This document shows positions 24,785 to 32,628 of a stretch of DNA of 35,100 bases, piece after piece. The stretch lies in contig MHXZ01000115.1 in the NCBI GenBank assembly GCA_001825665.1, positions 1-35,100 of the forward strand. The letters run 5' to 3'. The notes beneath the pieces were generated by a model. It was not told the origin of the DNA. It made no database searches and worked only from the letters and a program-made list of their open reading frames with translations. The DNA is from Planctomycetes bacterium GWF2_41_51 (GTDB lineage Bacteria > Planctomycetota > Phycisphaerae > Sedimentisphaerales > UBA12454). Positions within the stretch are counted from its first letter, which is position 1; each line of letters starts with the position of its first letter. The position numbers were made by a program, and so were the translations under genes.

Positions 24785-25513
24785 CTATATTATACATAAG
24801 GAACATTCCCCAGGTCCAGGCCCAAGTAGAAGAACGGAAACAAAAAAAATCAATGGTTCAAAATCATCATTAATAAATTTAATTTCCGGCATAACAAAAT
24901 ATACAAATAATGAAGCGCCTAATACAGAAAACGCGGTCATAAAAATATGCTGATAGATATTAAGTTTTATTCTTGGCTTAGTAGGAGGCTGAATCTGAAA
25001 AGATAGTTTATCTTGTATGTATTTATAGGCTTTTTCTGCAAAATGGCTTTCGGACATGCCAAATACTAACTCGCGAGGTATGTCTGGAAATCGTTTTGTA
25101 TAGAAATTGATGCAGATTACATCATCAACGTTTTCATGGCTCTCTATTTGGTTGCATTTTATAATATTCTTCCAAAGAAATAATCGATTTTGAATTCTTA
25201 TTCCTTTTTCGTTAATTGTGTATAGGAGTCTATTGAATCGGAAAAGATATGGCCCAATTATATAAGCGTAAGTGCTTATGAAAATTGCAAAAATAAGTAC
25301 TATTAATAAAGCTTTACTTAAATTAAACCCAACCTCTTTAAATGGTAATGGTCTGAGTAAAAAGTAGAAAACTGTTTCAAAAATTACAGTGATTAATAAA
25401 GTGCGAATAAACATTTTTTTGCAGTATCGTAATGCGCAATTAGAACGCCATAAAGCTTCAGCTTTTGGCTCTTTCCATACATAAGGTATTTGCAGAATAT
25501 TATTTTTCGGCAT
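24785..25513 (-). CDS. Predicted membrane protein, probably frameshifted at its 3' end
   Basis: The 242-residue product belongs to no family I recognise. Membrane segments are likely near residues 36-55, 68-92, 190-210 and 218-232, with a soluble stretch (about 95-175) reminiscent of a bacterial PH-like/YcxB module. The C terminus is odd: Gly-Pro repeats and GECSLCII. One extra base in the A8 run at 24842-24849 would open a continuation to a stop at 24648, adding TWGMFLMYNI and a hydrophobic helix and filling the gap before hemW. So the gene is either a truncated frameshift variant or a single-base sequence error. Confidence 0.6.
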   Translation of the reverse strand: MPKNNILQIPYVWKEPKAEALWRSNCALRYCKKMFIRTLLITVIFETVFYFLLRPLPFKEVGFNLSKALLIVLIFAIFISTYAYIIGPYLFRFNRLLYTINEKGIRIQNRLFLWKNIIKCNQIESHENVDDVICINFYTKRFPDIPRELVFGMSESHFAEKAYKYIQDKLSFQIQPPTKPRIKLNIYQHIFMTAFSVLGASLFVYFVMPEIKFINDDFEPLIFFVSVLLLGPGPGECSLCII

Positions 25514-25536
25514 TTAAAATTCTCTCTAAAATTGCC

Positions 25537-25566
25537 AAAAAAAAGGCAGCGATTTTAATCACTGCC
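25537..25566 (-). terminator. Terminator after tRNA-His
   Basis: GGCAG-C-GATT and AATC-A-CTGCC (25545-25566) form a stem with a single mismatch. On the minus strand it is followed by a T8 run (A8 at 25537-25544). It lies 14 bases past the tRNA 3' end; a T7 run on the other side makes it potentially bidirectional. Confidence 0.85.
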
Positions 25567-25579
25567 CTGTTTTTTTAAG

Positions 25580-25653
25580 GGTGAGTGACGGGGTTTGAAC
25601 CCGCGACCCCTAGAACCACAATCTAGTGCTCTGCCAGCTGAGCTACACCCACC
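25580..25653 (-). tRNA. tRNA-His (anticodon GTG)
   Basis: The minus strand reads as a full cloverleaf: acceptor arms GTGGGTG (25652-25646) and CACTCAC (25587-25581), a D arm with AGCTCAGCTGG, anticodon stem CTAGA/TCTAG around TTGTGGT giving anticodon GTG, and a T arm with GGTTCAAACC. The base before the acceptor is G (25653), opposite discriminator C (25580), the G-1:C73 pair that marks tRNA-His. CCA is not encoded. It lies between the ppdK terminator and its own terminator. Confidence 0.96.
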
Positions 25654-25658
25654 ATAAA

Positions 25659-25675
25659 AAATCTCATTGAGATTT
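25659..25675 (-). other. Short palindrome just upstream of tRNA-His
   Basis: AAATCTCA-T-TGAGATTT is a perfect 8-bp palindrome. On the minus strand it runs into a T tract directly before the tRNA. It could be a second ppdK terminator or a processing signal. Confidence 0.4.
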
Positions 25676-25685
25676 CGAATCAATT

Positions 25686-25714
25686 AAAAAGGTGCGCCGG
25701 TTTTCCAGCGCACC
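25686..25714 (-). terminator. Intrinsic terminator of ppdK
   Basis: GGTGCGC (25691-25697) pairs with GCGCACC (25708-25714), with an inner GG/CC extension across a C-A mismatch. On the minus strand it is followed by five T (A5 at 25686-25690). It lies 43 bases after the ppdK stop. Confidence 0.85.
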
Positions 25715-25757
25715 ATATATTCTATAATTTTGACGGTATTCTGTCAATATTTAAAGG

Positions 25758-28628
25758 CTATTTGCTCTTTTTAGCCTTTTTTGCAGGTTTACCCTTAGCG
25801 GCTTTATCCGCAATAGCAGCCTGAGCAGCGGCCAAACGTGCAATCGGAACCCTGAACGGTGAGCAGGAAACGTAGTTCATACCGATTTTATGGCAGAATT
25901 TAACGCTTGCCGATTCGCCGCCGTGTTCGCCGCAGATACCAACTTTAAGGTCTTTGCGTGTCGAACGGCCTTTTTCGATTCCCATTTTAACGAGCATTCC
26001 AACGCCGTCCTGATCCAGACTCTGGAACGGGTCAGCCTGGAAGATGCCCTTACCGCCGTCTTTTTCGTTGGCGACATAAATTGGCAGGAATCTGCCGGCA
26101 TCATCACGTGAAAGACCAAGCGTCATCTGGGTCAAATCGTTTGTGCCGAATGAGAAGAACTCCGCAACTTCCGCAATCCGGTCAGCCAGCAATGCAGCAC
26201 GTGGAATTTCAATCATCGTGCCGATCATATATTTAACTTTTGCCTTCGCAGCCTTGATGAGACCGTCTGCAAGAGCGCGAGCCTGGTCAACCTGAATCGA
26301 AAGTTCCTTCTTATCGATTGTCAGCGGAATCATTATTTCCGGCAGCACCTTTACACCCGCTTTTGCACAGACGATAGCCGCATTGATAATCGCTGTTACC
26401 TGCATATCGAGAATTTCTGGATATGTGATGCACAGACGGCATCCGCGATGGCCGAGCATCGGATTTGATTCGTGAAGCTGTTCGCAGCGATGTTTAATCT
26501 TATCAGGACTAATGCCTGTTATCTTGCTGAGCTTCGCAACGCCTTCGTCATCTTTCGGTGTGAACTCATGAAGCGGCGGGTCAATCAGACGAATCGTTAC
26601 TGGTTTGCCGTTCATCGCCGTGAAGATACCTTCGAAATCCTTCTGCTGGAACGGAAGCAGTTTTGCAAGAGCCTCTTTGCGTTTTTCAAGGCCTTCTGCA
26701 ACAATCATTTCCTGGATTGCAAGACGACGCTCTTCTGTATCGAAGAACATATGTTCTGTCCTGCAAAGACCGATACCTTCGGCACCCTTCTGCTGGAACG
26801 GAAGCAGTTTTGCAAGAGCCTCTTTGCGTTTTTCAAGGCCTTCTGCAACAATCATTTCCTGGATTGCAAGACGACGCTCTTCTGTATCGAAGAACATATG
26901 TTCTGTCCTGCAAAGACCGATACCTTCGGCACCCATCTTAATCGCGTTTTCTGCATCATAAGGAGTATCTGCGTTTGTGCGAACCTTAATTGTACGCAGC
27001 TCATCGGCATATTTCATAATTGTCTGATAAGCCGGCGGCTGTTGAGGTAATTCCAGTGCCAACTGTCCGAGATAAACATCGCCGGTGTTGCCGTCAAGAG
27101 TCAGGAAATCGCCCTGTTTGATTGTTTTATCGCCGACTGTCATACTCTTTGTTTCGTTGTTAATATTAAGAGCTTCGCAGCCTACGATACAGCATTTGCC
27201 CCAGCCGCGTGCAACTACAGCAGCGTGACTTGTCTTGCCGCCTGTCGCGGTCAAAATGCCGATCGCTGCGTGCATACCGCCGACATCTTCCGGACTTGTT
27301 TCTTTTCTGACGAGCAGAACTTTTTCGCCAAGGTCTGCCATTTCTTCAGCTTCTGCAGCGGTGAATACTACTTTGCCCGATGCGGCGCCTGGAACAGCAT
27401 TGATGCCCGTCGCAATTTTTGTCGAACTCTTCGCGGCCTTTGCGTCAAGCTGCGGATAGAACAATCTTTCAATATCTTCAGAAGTGATTCTTGCGACCGC
27501 TTCTTCTTTGGTCAGCAGTTTTTCTTTAACCATATCGGCTGCAATTTTAAATACCGCAGCGGCAGTTCGCTTGCCTGTTCTGCACTGAAGCATAAACAGT
27601 TTTTCTTCCTGAACTGTGAATTCCAAATCCTGCATATCTTTGTAATGTTTTTCGAGATGCAGACGAACCTGGCAAAGTTGTTTGTAAGCTTTCGGCAGAA
27701 GTTTGCCAAGCTCAGAAAGTTTCATTGGTGTTCTGATACCTGCGACAACATCTTCGCCCTGTGCGTTGATAAGGCAATCGCCGTAGAATGTATTTTCGCC
27801 TGTGTTCGGGTCGCGTGTAAAGCAAACGCCTGTACCCGATGAATCGCCCATATTGCCGTACACCATTGTCTGAACGTTTACAGCGGTACCTTTAAGATTG
27901 TTGATTTTTTCAACCTGGCGATACTTAACAGCCTTGTCAGCTTCCCAGCTTCCGAATACTGCACCGATAGCGCCCCAGAGTTGTTCATAAGGATCCTGCG
28001 GGAATGACTGACCTTTCATATTATCTGAATAGAATTTCTTAAATTGATTGCAGAGGTCTTTCAGGTATTCAGCATTAAGTTCCGGGTCGGTTTTAACGCC
28101 GGCTTTTTTCTTTGCGTTATGCAGCATATCTTCCATCGGCTCTTTAGAAAGGCCCATAGCTGTTGTGCTGTACATCTGGATAAATCTGCGATATGCATCA
28201 TAAGCAAAACGCGGATTGCTGGTTTTCTTTGCAAGACCTTCGACAGATTTGTCGTTGAGGCCGAGATTAAGAATTGTTTCCATCATACCGGGCATCGAAC
28301 GTGCCGCACCTGAACGAACAGAAACAAGAAGCGGGTCATTGACATCGCCGAATTTTTTGCCCATTTGTTTTTCAACTTTCGCCATATTTTCGCGAATCTG
28401 TTGTTTGACTGCGTTAGAAAGTTTTCTGCCCTGCTTATAGTAGTCTTCGCAATCTGCGACAGAGATTGTGAATCCCGGAGGAACTGGCAAACCGGCAGCC
28501 GTCATATCGGCAAGACCTGCGCCTTTGCCGCCGAGTATCATCCTTCTTTCGGCGTCTGTTTTCGCGACGCTCATACCTTCGGCTTTGCCTGCACCGAAGA
28601 AGAAAACTGTTTTCTTACTTTTAGCCAT
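25758..28628 (-). CDS. ppdK: Pyruvate, phosphate dikinase, with internal 49-residue duplication
   Basis: From ATG 28628 the protein has 956 residues; AAGGAG at 28644-28639 supports this start over upstream codons. It interconverts pyruvate, ATP and Pi with PEP, AMP and PPi. The nucleotide-binding domain has GGKGAGLADM and SVRSGAARSMPGMM, the swivel domain has the phospho-His468 in GGKTSHAAVVARG, and the PEP/pyruvate barrel has GIGLCRTEHMFF, GTNDLTQM and GICGEHGGE. A perfect repeat places residues 566-614 again as 615-663, doubling the strand with the essential Arg of GLCRTEH. Without it the length (907) would be near normal. An in-frame insertion of this kind could impair the barrel or be tolerated. 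A strong promoter and a terminator flank the gene. Confidence 0.95.
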   Translation of the reverse strand: MAKSKKTVFFFGAGKAEGMSVAKTDAERRMILGGKGAGLADMTAAGLPVPPGFTISVADCEDYYKQGRKLSNAVKQQIRENMAKVEKQMGKKFGDVNDPLLVSVRSGAARSMPGMMETILNLGLNDKSVEGLAKKTSNPRFAYDAYRRFIQMYSTTAMGLSKEPMEDMLHNAKKKAGVKTDPELNAEYLKDLCNQFKKFYSDNMKGQSFPQDPYEQLWGAIGAVFGSWEADKAVKYRQVEKINNLKGTAVNVQTMVYGNMGDSSGTGVCFTRDPNTGENTFYGDCLINAQGEDVVAGIRTPMKLSELGKLLPKAYKQLCQVRLHLEKHYKDMQDLEFTVQEEKLFMLQCRTGKRTAAAVFKIAADMVKEKLLTKEEAVARITSEDIERLFYPQLDAKAAKSSTKIATGINAVPGAASGKVVFTAAEAEEMADLGEKVLLVRKETSPEDVGGMHAAIGILTATGGKTSHAAVVARGWGKCCIVGCEALNINNETKSMTVGDKTIKQGDFLTLDGNTGDVYLGQLALELPQQPPAYQTIMKYADELRTIKVRTNADTPYDAENAIKMGAEGIGLCRTEHMFFDTEERRLAIQEMIVAEGLEKRKEALAKLLPFQQKGAEGIGLCRTEHMFFDTEERRLAIQEMIVAEGLEKRKEALAKLLPFQQKDFEGIFTAMNGKPVTIRLIDPPLHEFTPKDDEGVAKLSKITGISPDKIKHRCEQLHESNPMLGHRGCRLCITYPEILDMQVTAIINAAIVCAKAGVKVLPEIMIPLTIDKKELSIQVDQARALADGLIKAAKAKVKYMIGTMIEIPRAALLADRIAEVAEFFSFGTNDLTQMTLGLSRDDAGRFLPIYVANEKDGGKGIFQADPFQSLDQDGVGMLVKMGIEKGRSTRKDLKVGICGEHGGESASVKFCHKIGMNYVSCSPFRVPIARLAAAQAAIADKAAKGKPAKKAKKSK
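26639..26934 (-). repeat. Perfect 147-bp tandem duplication inside ppdK
   Basis: The 147 bases at 26641-26787 are repeated without a mismatch at 26788-26934; the identity extends two bases upstream of each copy. The unit is exactly 49 codons, so the reading frame is kept. It encodes GAEGIGLCRTEHMFF through LLPFQQK. Absence of any difference, even at silent sites, points to a very recent event or an assembly artefact. Confidence 0.97.
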
Positions 28629-28710
28629 CTGTGTAAATCTCCTTAAATAATTAAAATAGCCCCATAGGGCTGTTAAACAAATTGTACTTAGAAACAATAA
28701 GAGGCGAGTA

Positions 28711-28739
28711 AGTATAAGGATACGCAAAGCAACTGTCAA
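28711..28739 (-). promoter_or_regulatory. ppdK promoter
   Basis: On the minus strand a perfect TTGACA (28739-28734), a 17-base spacer and TATACT (28716-28711) form a near-consensus sigma70-type promoter. Transcription would start near 28704 with a leader of about 75 nt. Confidence 0.75.
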
Positions 28740-28793
28740 TCATAGATTTAATCAGGATTTTTATGTCTTGTTTGCATTTATAAACCCTTTTAA

Positions 28794-28822
28794 TTGTAAT
28801 TACGACTAATTTGTGGTAATAT
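28794..28822 (+). promoter_or_regulatory. Candidate promoter of the beta-helix gene
   Basis: TTGTAA (28794-28799), a 17-base spacer and TAATAT (28817-28822), with an extended -10 TG at 28814-28815, precede the secreted beta-helix gene by about 50 bases. It diverges from the ppdK promoter. Confidence 0.45.
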
Positions 28823-28870
28823 AGCTTTTTTGAGAGAAAATAAATTTTGGAGTTTTTTAGGAGAAGAAGA

Positions 28871-29887
28871 ATGAAACCCACATCTATCATTTCAATTATT
28901 GTTTGTATCGTATTTTCGCAAAGTCTTTGTGTTGCGGGTTCTTTGCAGCCATTGGCACCGCCGACAAGCGGAACGATGAAACCGCTTAGCGCAATTGAGC
29001 CGCGAACGCCGGTTCAGGGATTATCTGGTTCGGCATCATCGATGTATGTAATCAGCGAATCGGGGTCATATTATCTGACGGCCAATATTAATGCCGACCC
29101 GAATAAGAACGGCATAGAAATTACCTGCGATAATGTTACAGTCGATTTAAAAGGTTTCAGCATTAATGGAGCAGGAAGATCCGTCGGTTCTACAGGAACA
29201 GGAATTTATGCTTGCGATATGAATCAAGTTACAATTCAAAATGGTTTTATCGGGCATTTCAGAGATGACGGTATAAATGCTTCAACCGGAATGACCCTGA
29301 CTGTGGAAAATGTAGCTGTTGAAGATTGTATGTATGGCATTCGCGGCGGAGATAATTGCATTATGCTCAACTGTAAAATTTATAACATTCAGGGAGTCGG
29401 TATCCTTGTTCAAACTCTTATCGCCGAAAATTGTATTTCCGCTTCAAACGAATATGGTATATGGGTTGGTGGTAAAGGTGTGATAACCAATTGTTTGACC
29501 TATGATAATAATTTACATGGGATTTTAGTTACCGGCAGCGGTTCCACCATTGCAGGCTGCACATCATATAACAATGCAGATTTAGGAATTAAACTTCAGG
29601 GTGACGGCTGTACAGTCAGCAACAACACTGTTTATAACAACACTAACGGCGGAATACAGGGAGCAAATCGCAGCTATATACATCACAACAGCGTTAATAA
29701 TTCCGCGACAGGTATTAAGGCAACTTCAACCGATAACGTTATCGAATTTAACCTTGTTTCCAACTGCACCGAAGGATTGAATCTGTTTGGAAGCGGTAAT
29801 CTCTATCTCAATAACCGTCTTTCAAATACGACCAATTATGTTAATGCGACCGGAGATATCGATGGCGGCGGAAATATAGAATTTTAA
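28871..29887 (+). CDS. Secreted right-handed parallel beta-helix (NosD-like) protein
   Basis: From ATG 28871, with AGGAG at 28859-28863, the product has 338 residues and a signal peptide (about 1-22, ending SLCVAG). Nearly all the rest is short repeated beta-helix rungs with NGIEI, GIYAC, DDGINAS, YGIWVGG, HGILVTGSGS and NTNGGIQG. These are Asn/Gly/Cys-rich turns as in NosD and pectate-lyase-like folds (PbH1 repeats). Such proteins bind or cleave polysaccharides or serve as surface scaffolds; no catalytic residues can be assigned. It is followed 14 bases later by the WGEN-repeat secreted protein, so the two probably form a secreted unit. Confidence 0.88.
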   Translation: MKPTSIISIIVCIVFSQSLCVAGSLQPLAPPTSGTMKPLSAIEPRTPVQGLSGSASSMYVISESGSYYLTANINADPNKNGIEITCDNVTVDLKGFSINGAGRSVGSTGTGIYACDMNQVTIQNGFIGHFRDDGINASTGMTLTVENVAVEDCMYGIRGGDNCIMLNCKIYNIQGVGILVQTLIAENCISASNEYGIWVGGKGVITNCLTYDNNLHGILVTGSGSTIAGCTSYNNADLGIKLQGDGCTVSNNTVYNNTNGGIQGANRSYIHHNSVNNSATGIKATSTDNVIEFNLVSNCTEGLNLFGSGNLYLNNRLSNTTNYVNATGDIDGGGNIEF

Positions 29888-29901
29888 CAGGAGTGAAAAT
29901 T

Positions 29902-30489
29902 ATGAAAAACAGATTATTATTAATATTGGCACTGCTCCTGGCTATTGCCTCTGCAAACGCTGAAAATATAGACCCGCAAAATACGGATAATCAATTTGCG
30001 TATGGCGAAAATGTCGGCTGGATAAATTTCGAACCCGGCCTTACAGATACAGGTGCATTAGTTTCAGCGGATAAAGTTGAAGGTTTTGTATGGGCTGAAA
30101 ATATCGGCTGGATAAATCTTTCACCAGAAACTTACGGCGGCATCATAAATGATGGTTTAGGTCATTTGAGCGGCTTCGCATGGGGTGAAAACGTCGGATG
30201 GATTAACTTTAATCCGAATTACGGCGGCGTGTCAATCGACCATTACGGCCGCTTCTCTGGCTGGGCCTGGGGCGAAAATATCGGCTGGATAAACTTCAAC
30301 AGCCAGCAGCTTTCCAATATGGGCGTTAAAGTTTGTGTAATAAATTATACCGACCTAAAGACCCTCGCAGAGCAGTGGCTTTCCACCGGTACAGCGGATT
30401 TAAAGCCGGATGGCACTGTTGACTATGAAGATTTTACTGTTTTGGCAGATTACTGGTTCGATTATTGTCCGGGAGGCTGGCCTTTATAA
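29902..30489 (+). CDS. Secreted WGENxGWINF-repeat protein with dockerin-like tail
   Basis: The 195-residue product starts at ATG 29902 with AGGAG at 29889-29893; the in-frame GTG at 29893 overlaps that site and is less likely. The signal peptide is residues 1-20. Four copies of (W/Y)(G/A)EN(I/V)GWIN(F/L) lie at 34-43, 64-73, 94-103 and 123-132, about 30 residues apart, suggesting a small beta-propeller or solenoid. The C-terminal part (about 150-188) has two short helix-loop motifs, TLAEQWL...DLKPDGTVDYEDFTVLADYW. These resemble the dockerin-like double repeat typical of Phycisphaerae secreted proteins, with Asp-rich putative calcium loops. Function is unknown; surface attachment is inferred. 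Confidence 0.85.
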   Translation: MKNRLLLILALLLAIASANAENIDPQNTDNQFAYGENVGWINFEPGLTDTGALVSADKVEGFVWAENIGWINLSPETYGGIINDGLGHLSGFAWGENVGWINFNPNYGGVSIDHYGRFSGWAWGENIGWINFNSQQLSNMGVKVCVINYTDLKTLAEQWLSTGTADLKPDGTVDYEDFTVLADYWFDYCPGGWPL

Positions 30490-31092
30490 TGATGTCGGAT
30501 CTTTAAATTTTTTCAGGCTCAAAACTCCGCTCACAACCGTAATTATGACTGTTACAATGTAAGTAATGGCTGTAAACCAATTTCCCCATGCAGCGGTCTG
30601 AACGTGCGCCATTTTTACCACTACAGTTCCAACCGCGAATGCCTGTACGAACATTTTTAATTTCCCGCTCAAAGTCGCGGGAAATTTTATACCCTTGGAC
30701 TCGGCCCATTGCCGCAAAATAGTTACCGTCGCTTCTCGCAATATTATAATAGCCGCAAAGCCCCACTGAATTATGGAATTTTGAACCGGTGTTAGATTGA
30801 AAAGTTTTGGCTGGCCTATAATCGCAAATACTACAAATGCCCCGCAAATCAGGATTTTATCAGCCAATGGGTCAACTATTCTGCCAAACTTGCTTGCGAC
30901 ATTCAGCTTCCTTGCCGCATAGCCGTCGAACATATCAGTCAGGCCGGCAACTACAAAAATCACAAAAGCAAGGTCAAGATAACCGAAGAAAGACATATCC
31001 CTGCCTTGAGGCACAAACAGAATCATCAAAAGAAAAATCACCGCCAGTACAAGTCTGCCGCCGGTCAGGATATTTGGTATTTGTTTTAGCAT
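30484..31092 (-). CDS. pgsA: CDP-diacylglycerol-glycerol-3-phosphate 3-phosphatidyltransferase-like
   Basis: The 202-residue inner-membrane enzyme carries the CDP-alcohol phosphotransferase motif exactly: D56-G57-x2-A60-R61-x8-G70-x3-D74-x3-D78 (FDGYAARKLNVASKFGRIVD). Several membrane helices surround it. PgsA transfers glycerol 3-phosphate to CDP-diacylglycerol in phosphatidylglycerol synthesis; a related family member with another alcohol acceptor is possible. The start IPNILTGGRLVLA is typical of PgsA. It lies 33 bases downstream of rimO and is probably co-transcribed. Its end overlaps the convergent WGEN-repeat gene by six bases. Confidence 0.9.
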   Translation of the reverse strand: MLKQIPNILTGGRLVLAVIFLLMILFVPQGRDMSFFGYLDLAFVIFVVAGLTDMFDGYAARKLNVASKFGRIVDPLADKILICGAFVVFAIIGQPKLFNLTPVQNSIIQWGFAAIIILREATVTILRQWAESKGIKFPATLSGKLKMFVQAFAVGTVVVKMAHVQTAAWGNWFTAITYIVTVIITVVSGVLSLKKFKDPTSL

Positions 31093-31125
31093 ATTTCAAA
31101 AAGATATAGAATGTATAATAAAAAA

Positions 31126-32484
31126 TCAAATCTTTTCTGTCAGCAGGTCGTAATCTTTAAAACCTGTAATCTTTGCTTTTACAAAACTGCCCGCAGGTTC
31201 AGTGCATTTTTTGATAAAGCACAAACTGTCAATATGAGGTGCCTGACCGTAATATCGCCCTGTTGCAGGCCCGTCAGCGGCAACTTCATCAATCAGACAT
31301 TCGATTATCCGGCCTTTGAGAGCCTTATTTTTCTCAAAAACAATTTGCTGCTGTGCCAACATCAGCTTATCGACCCGCTGCTCTTTGATTTTTTGTGATA
31401 TCGGACTTGGAAGCTGAGCCGCTTTTGTCCCCTCTTCCGGCCAAAACGCAAAACATCCCATCGCATCGAAACGCATCTGTTTAATGAAATCTAAAAGCTC
31501 ATTAAACTGCTGCTCCGTCTCGCCGGGAAAACCAACAATGACTGTCGTCCGCAGCACAACATCCGGAATCGCTTTGCGGATTTTTTCAATTAATGCAGTG
31601 ATTTTCTCTTTCGTGTCAGGCCGGTGCATCACTTTTAAAATATCAGTATTAATGTGCTGAATCGGCATATCGATGTAATGCACAACCTTTTTGCTTTGCG
31701 CGATTGCTTCAATCAACTGCTCTGAAACTCCGAAAGGATTGAGATACATCAATCTAATCCATTTCAGCTTTTCAATTTTCTCCAGCTCTTTTACTATTTT
31801 TATCAGACCCTCTTTTTCGTCCAGGTCCCTGCCCCATGTCGTGCAGTCCTGTGCAATAACCGAAATTTCCACAATACCCGAATCCGCAAGCTGCTTTGCT
31901 TCTGCAATAACAGCATCAAGCGGTTTGCTTCTGAATTTACCCTTTATAGAAGGAATCGTGCAGAAAGAGCAGTTCCTGTCGCATCCTTCTGAAATTCGCA
32001 GATACGCCCAATGCGCTGAGGTAATCAGCAGCCTGTCCGAATCAAGCTGTATTCTGCTTTCCCAGTCAGCCGGGCTTTTATATAGTTTTTCCGCTTTGCC
32101 GCTTAGAACATTTGTAATAACATTTGCAATTTCATCGCGAGCCCCAAGGCAAACAACGGCATCGATGTGAGGAAACCGTTCAAGAAGTTTTTCTCGCATC
32201 CTTTCGGATAAGCACCCTGCGACGACAACCTTTTTGATTTTTCCTTTTTTCTTTTTGCCCAGCGCATGGCTGATTGTTTCCATCGCTTCATCTACAGCCG
32301 GCTGAATAAAGCCGCAGGTGTTGATTACAACCACATCGGCGCTTTCGGTATCGTAATCTATTATAAATCCCGCTTCTGCGATAAGAGCCAGCATCTTTTC
32401 CGAATCAACCATGTTCTTCGGACAGCCCAGAGATATAAAACCGACAGATGTTTGTTTATGTTCTTTTTCAGTAATTTGATTCAT
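31126..32484 (-). CDS. rimO: Ribosomal protein S12 methylthiotransferase RimO
   Basis: From ATG 32484 the protein has 452 residues, close to E. coli RimO (441). It adds a methylthio group to an Asp of ribosomal protein S12. The N-terminal cluster Cys residues are 21 (SLGCPKNMVDSE, the RimO-type form), 57 (NTCGFI) and 91 (AGCLSE). The radical SAM cluster is Cys168, Cys172 and Cys175 (SEGCDRNCSFCTIP), and the C-terminal TRAM-like part ends the protein. The start is uncertain: a TTG at 32499 has a Shine-Dalgarno-like AGAGG four bases upstream, whereas the ATG has none. A longer upstream frame is low-complexity and unlikely. Confidence 0.95.
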   Translation of the reverse strand: MNQITEKEHKQTSVGFISLGCPKNMVDSEKMLALIAEAGFIIDYDTESADVVVINTCGFIQPAVDEAMETISHALGKKKKGKIKKVVVAGCLSERMREKLLERFPHIDAVVCLGARDEIANVITNVLSGKAEKLYKSPADWESRIQLDSDRLLITSAHWAYLRISEGCDRNCSFCTIPSIKGKFRSKPLDAVIAEAKQLADSGIVEISVIAQDCTTWGRDLDEKEGLIKIVKELEKIEKLKWIRLMYLNPFGVSEQLIEAIAQSKKVVHYIDMPIQHINTDILKVMHRPDTKEKITALIEKIRKAIPDVVLRTTVIVGFPGETEQQFNELLDFIKQMRFDAMGCFAFWPEEGTKAAQLPSPISQKIKEQRVDKLMLAQQQIVFEKNKALKGRIIECLIDEVAADGPATGRYYGQAPHIDSLCFIKKCTEPAGSFVKAKITGFKDYDLLTEKI

Positions 32485-32564
32485 TTCAATAGAATACAAA
32501 AAACCTCTTTCAGAATAAAGAACAAACCTTTTTTTATAAAATGGTTTTTTTTTGGAGTTTAAGT

Positions 32565-32593
32565 TTGACATCAGCCGACAAAAGTAATAAAGA
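32565..32593 (+). promoter_or_regulatory. Possible secretin promoter
   Basis: TTGACA (32565-32570) is a perfect -35 hexamer, but the best -10 at 17 bases (TAAAGA, 32588-32593) is poor. It precedes the secretin ATG by about 35 bases. Confidence 0.3.
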
Positions 32594-32628
32594 AATAATA
32601 ATTAACCGGTTCTTACGTAAGCTTAATC

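Noticed and set aside
26639-26934. CRISPR-like repeat
   Set aside because: Only two adjacent copies of 147 bp without spacers, inside a coding gene.
26472-27050. Plus-strand frames containing a repeated protein segment
   Set aside because: They are antisense shadows of ppdK; the repeat in them only reflects the 147-bp duplication.
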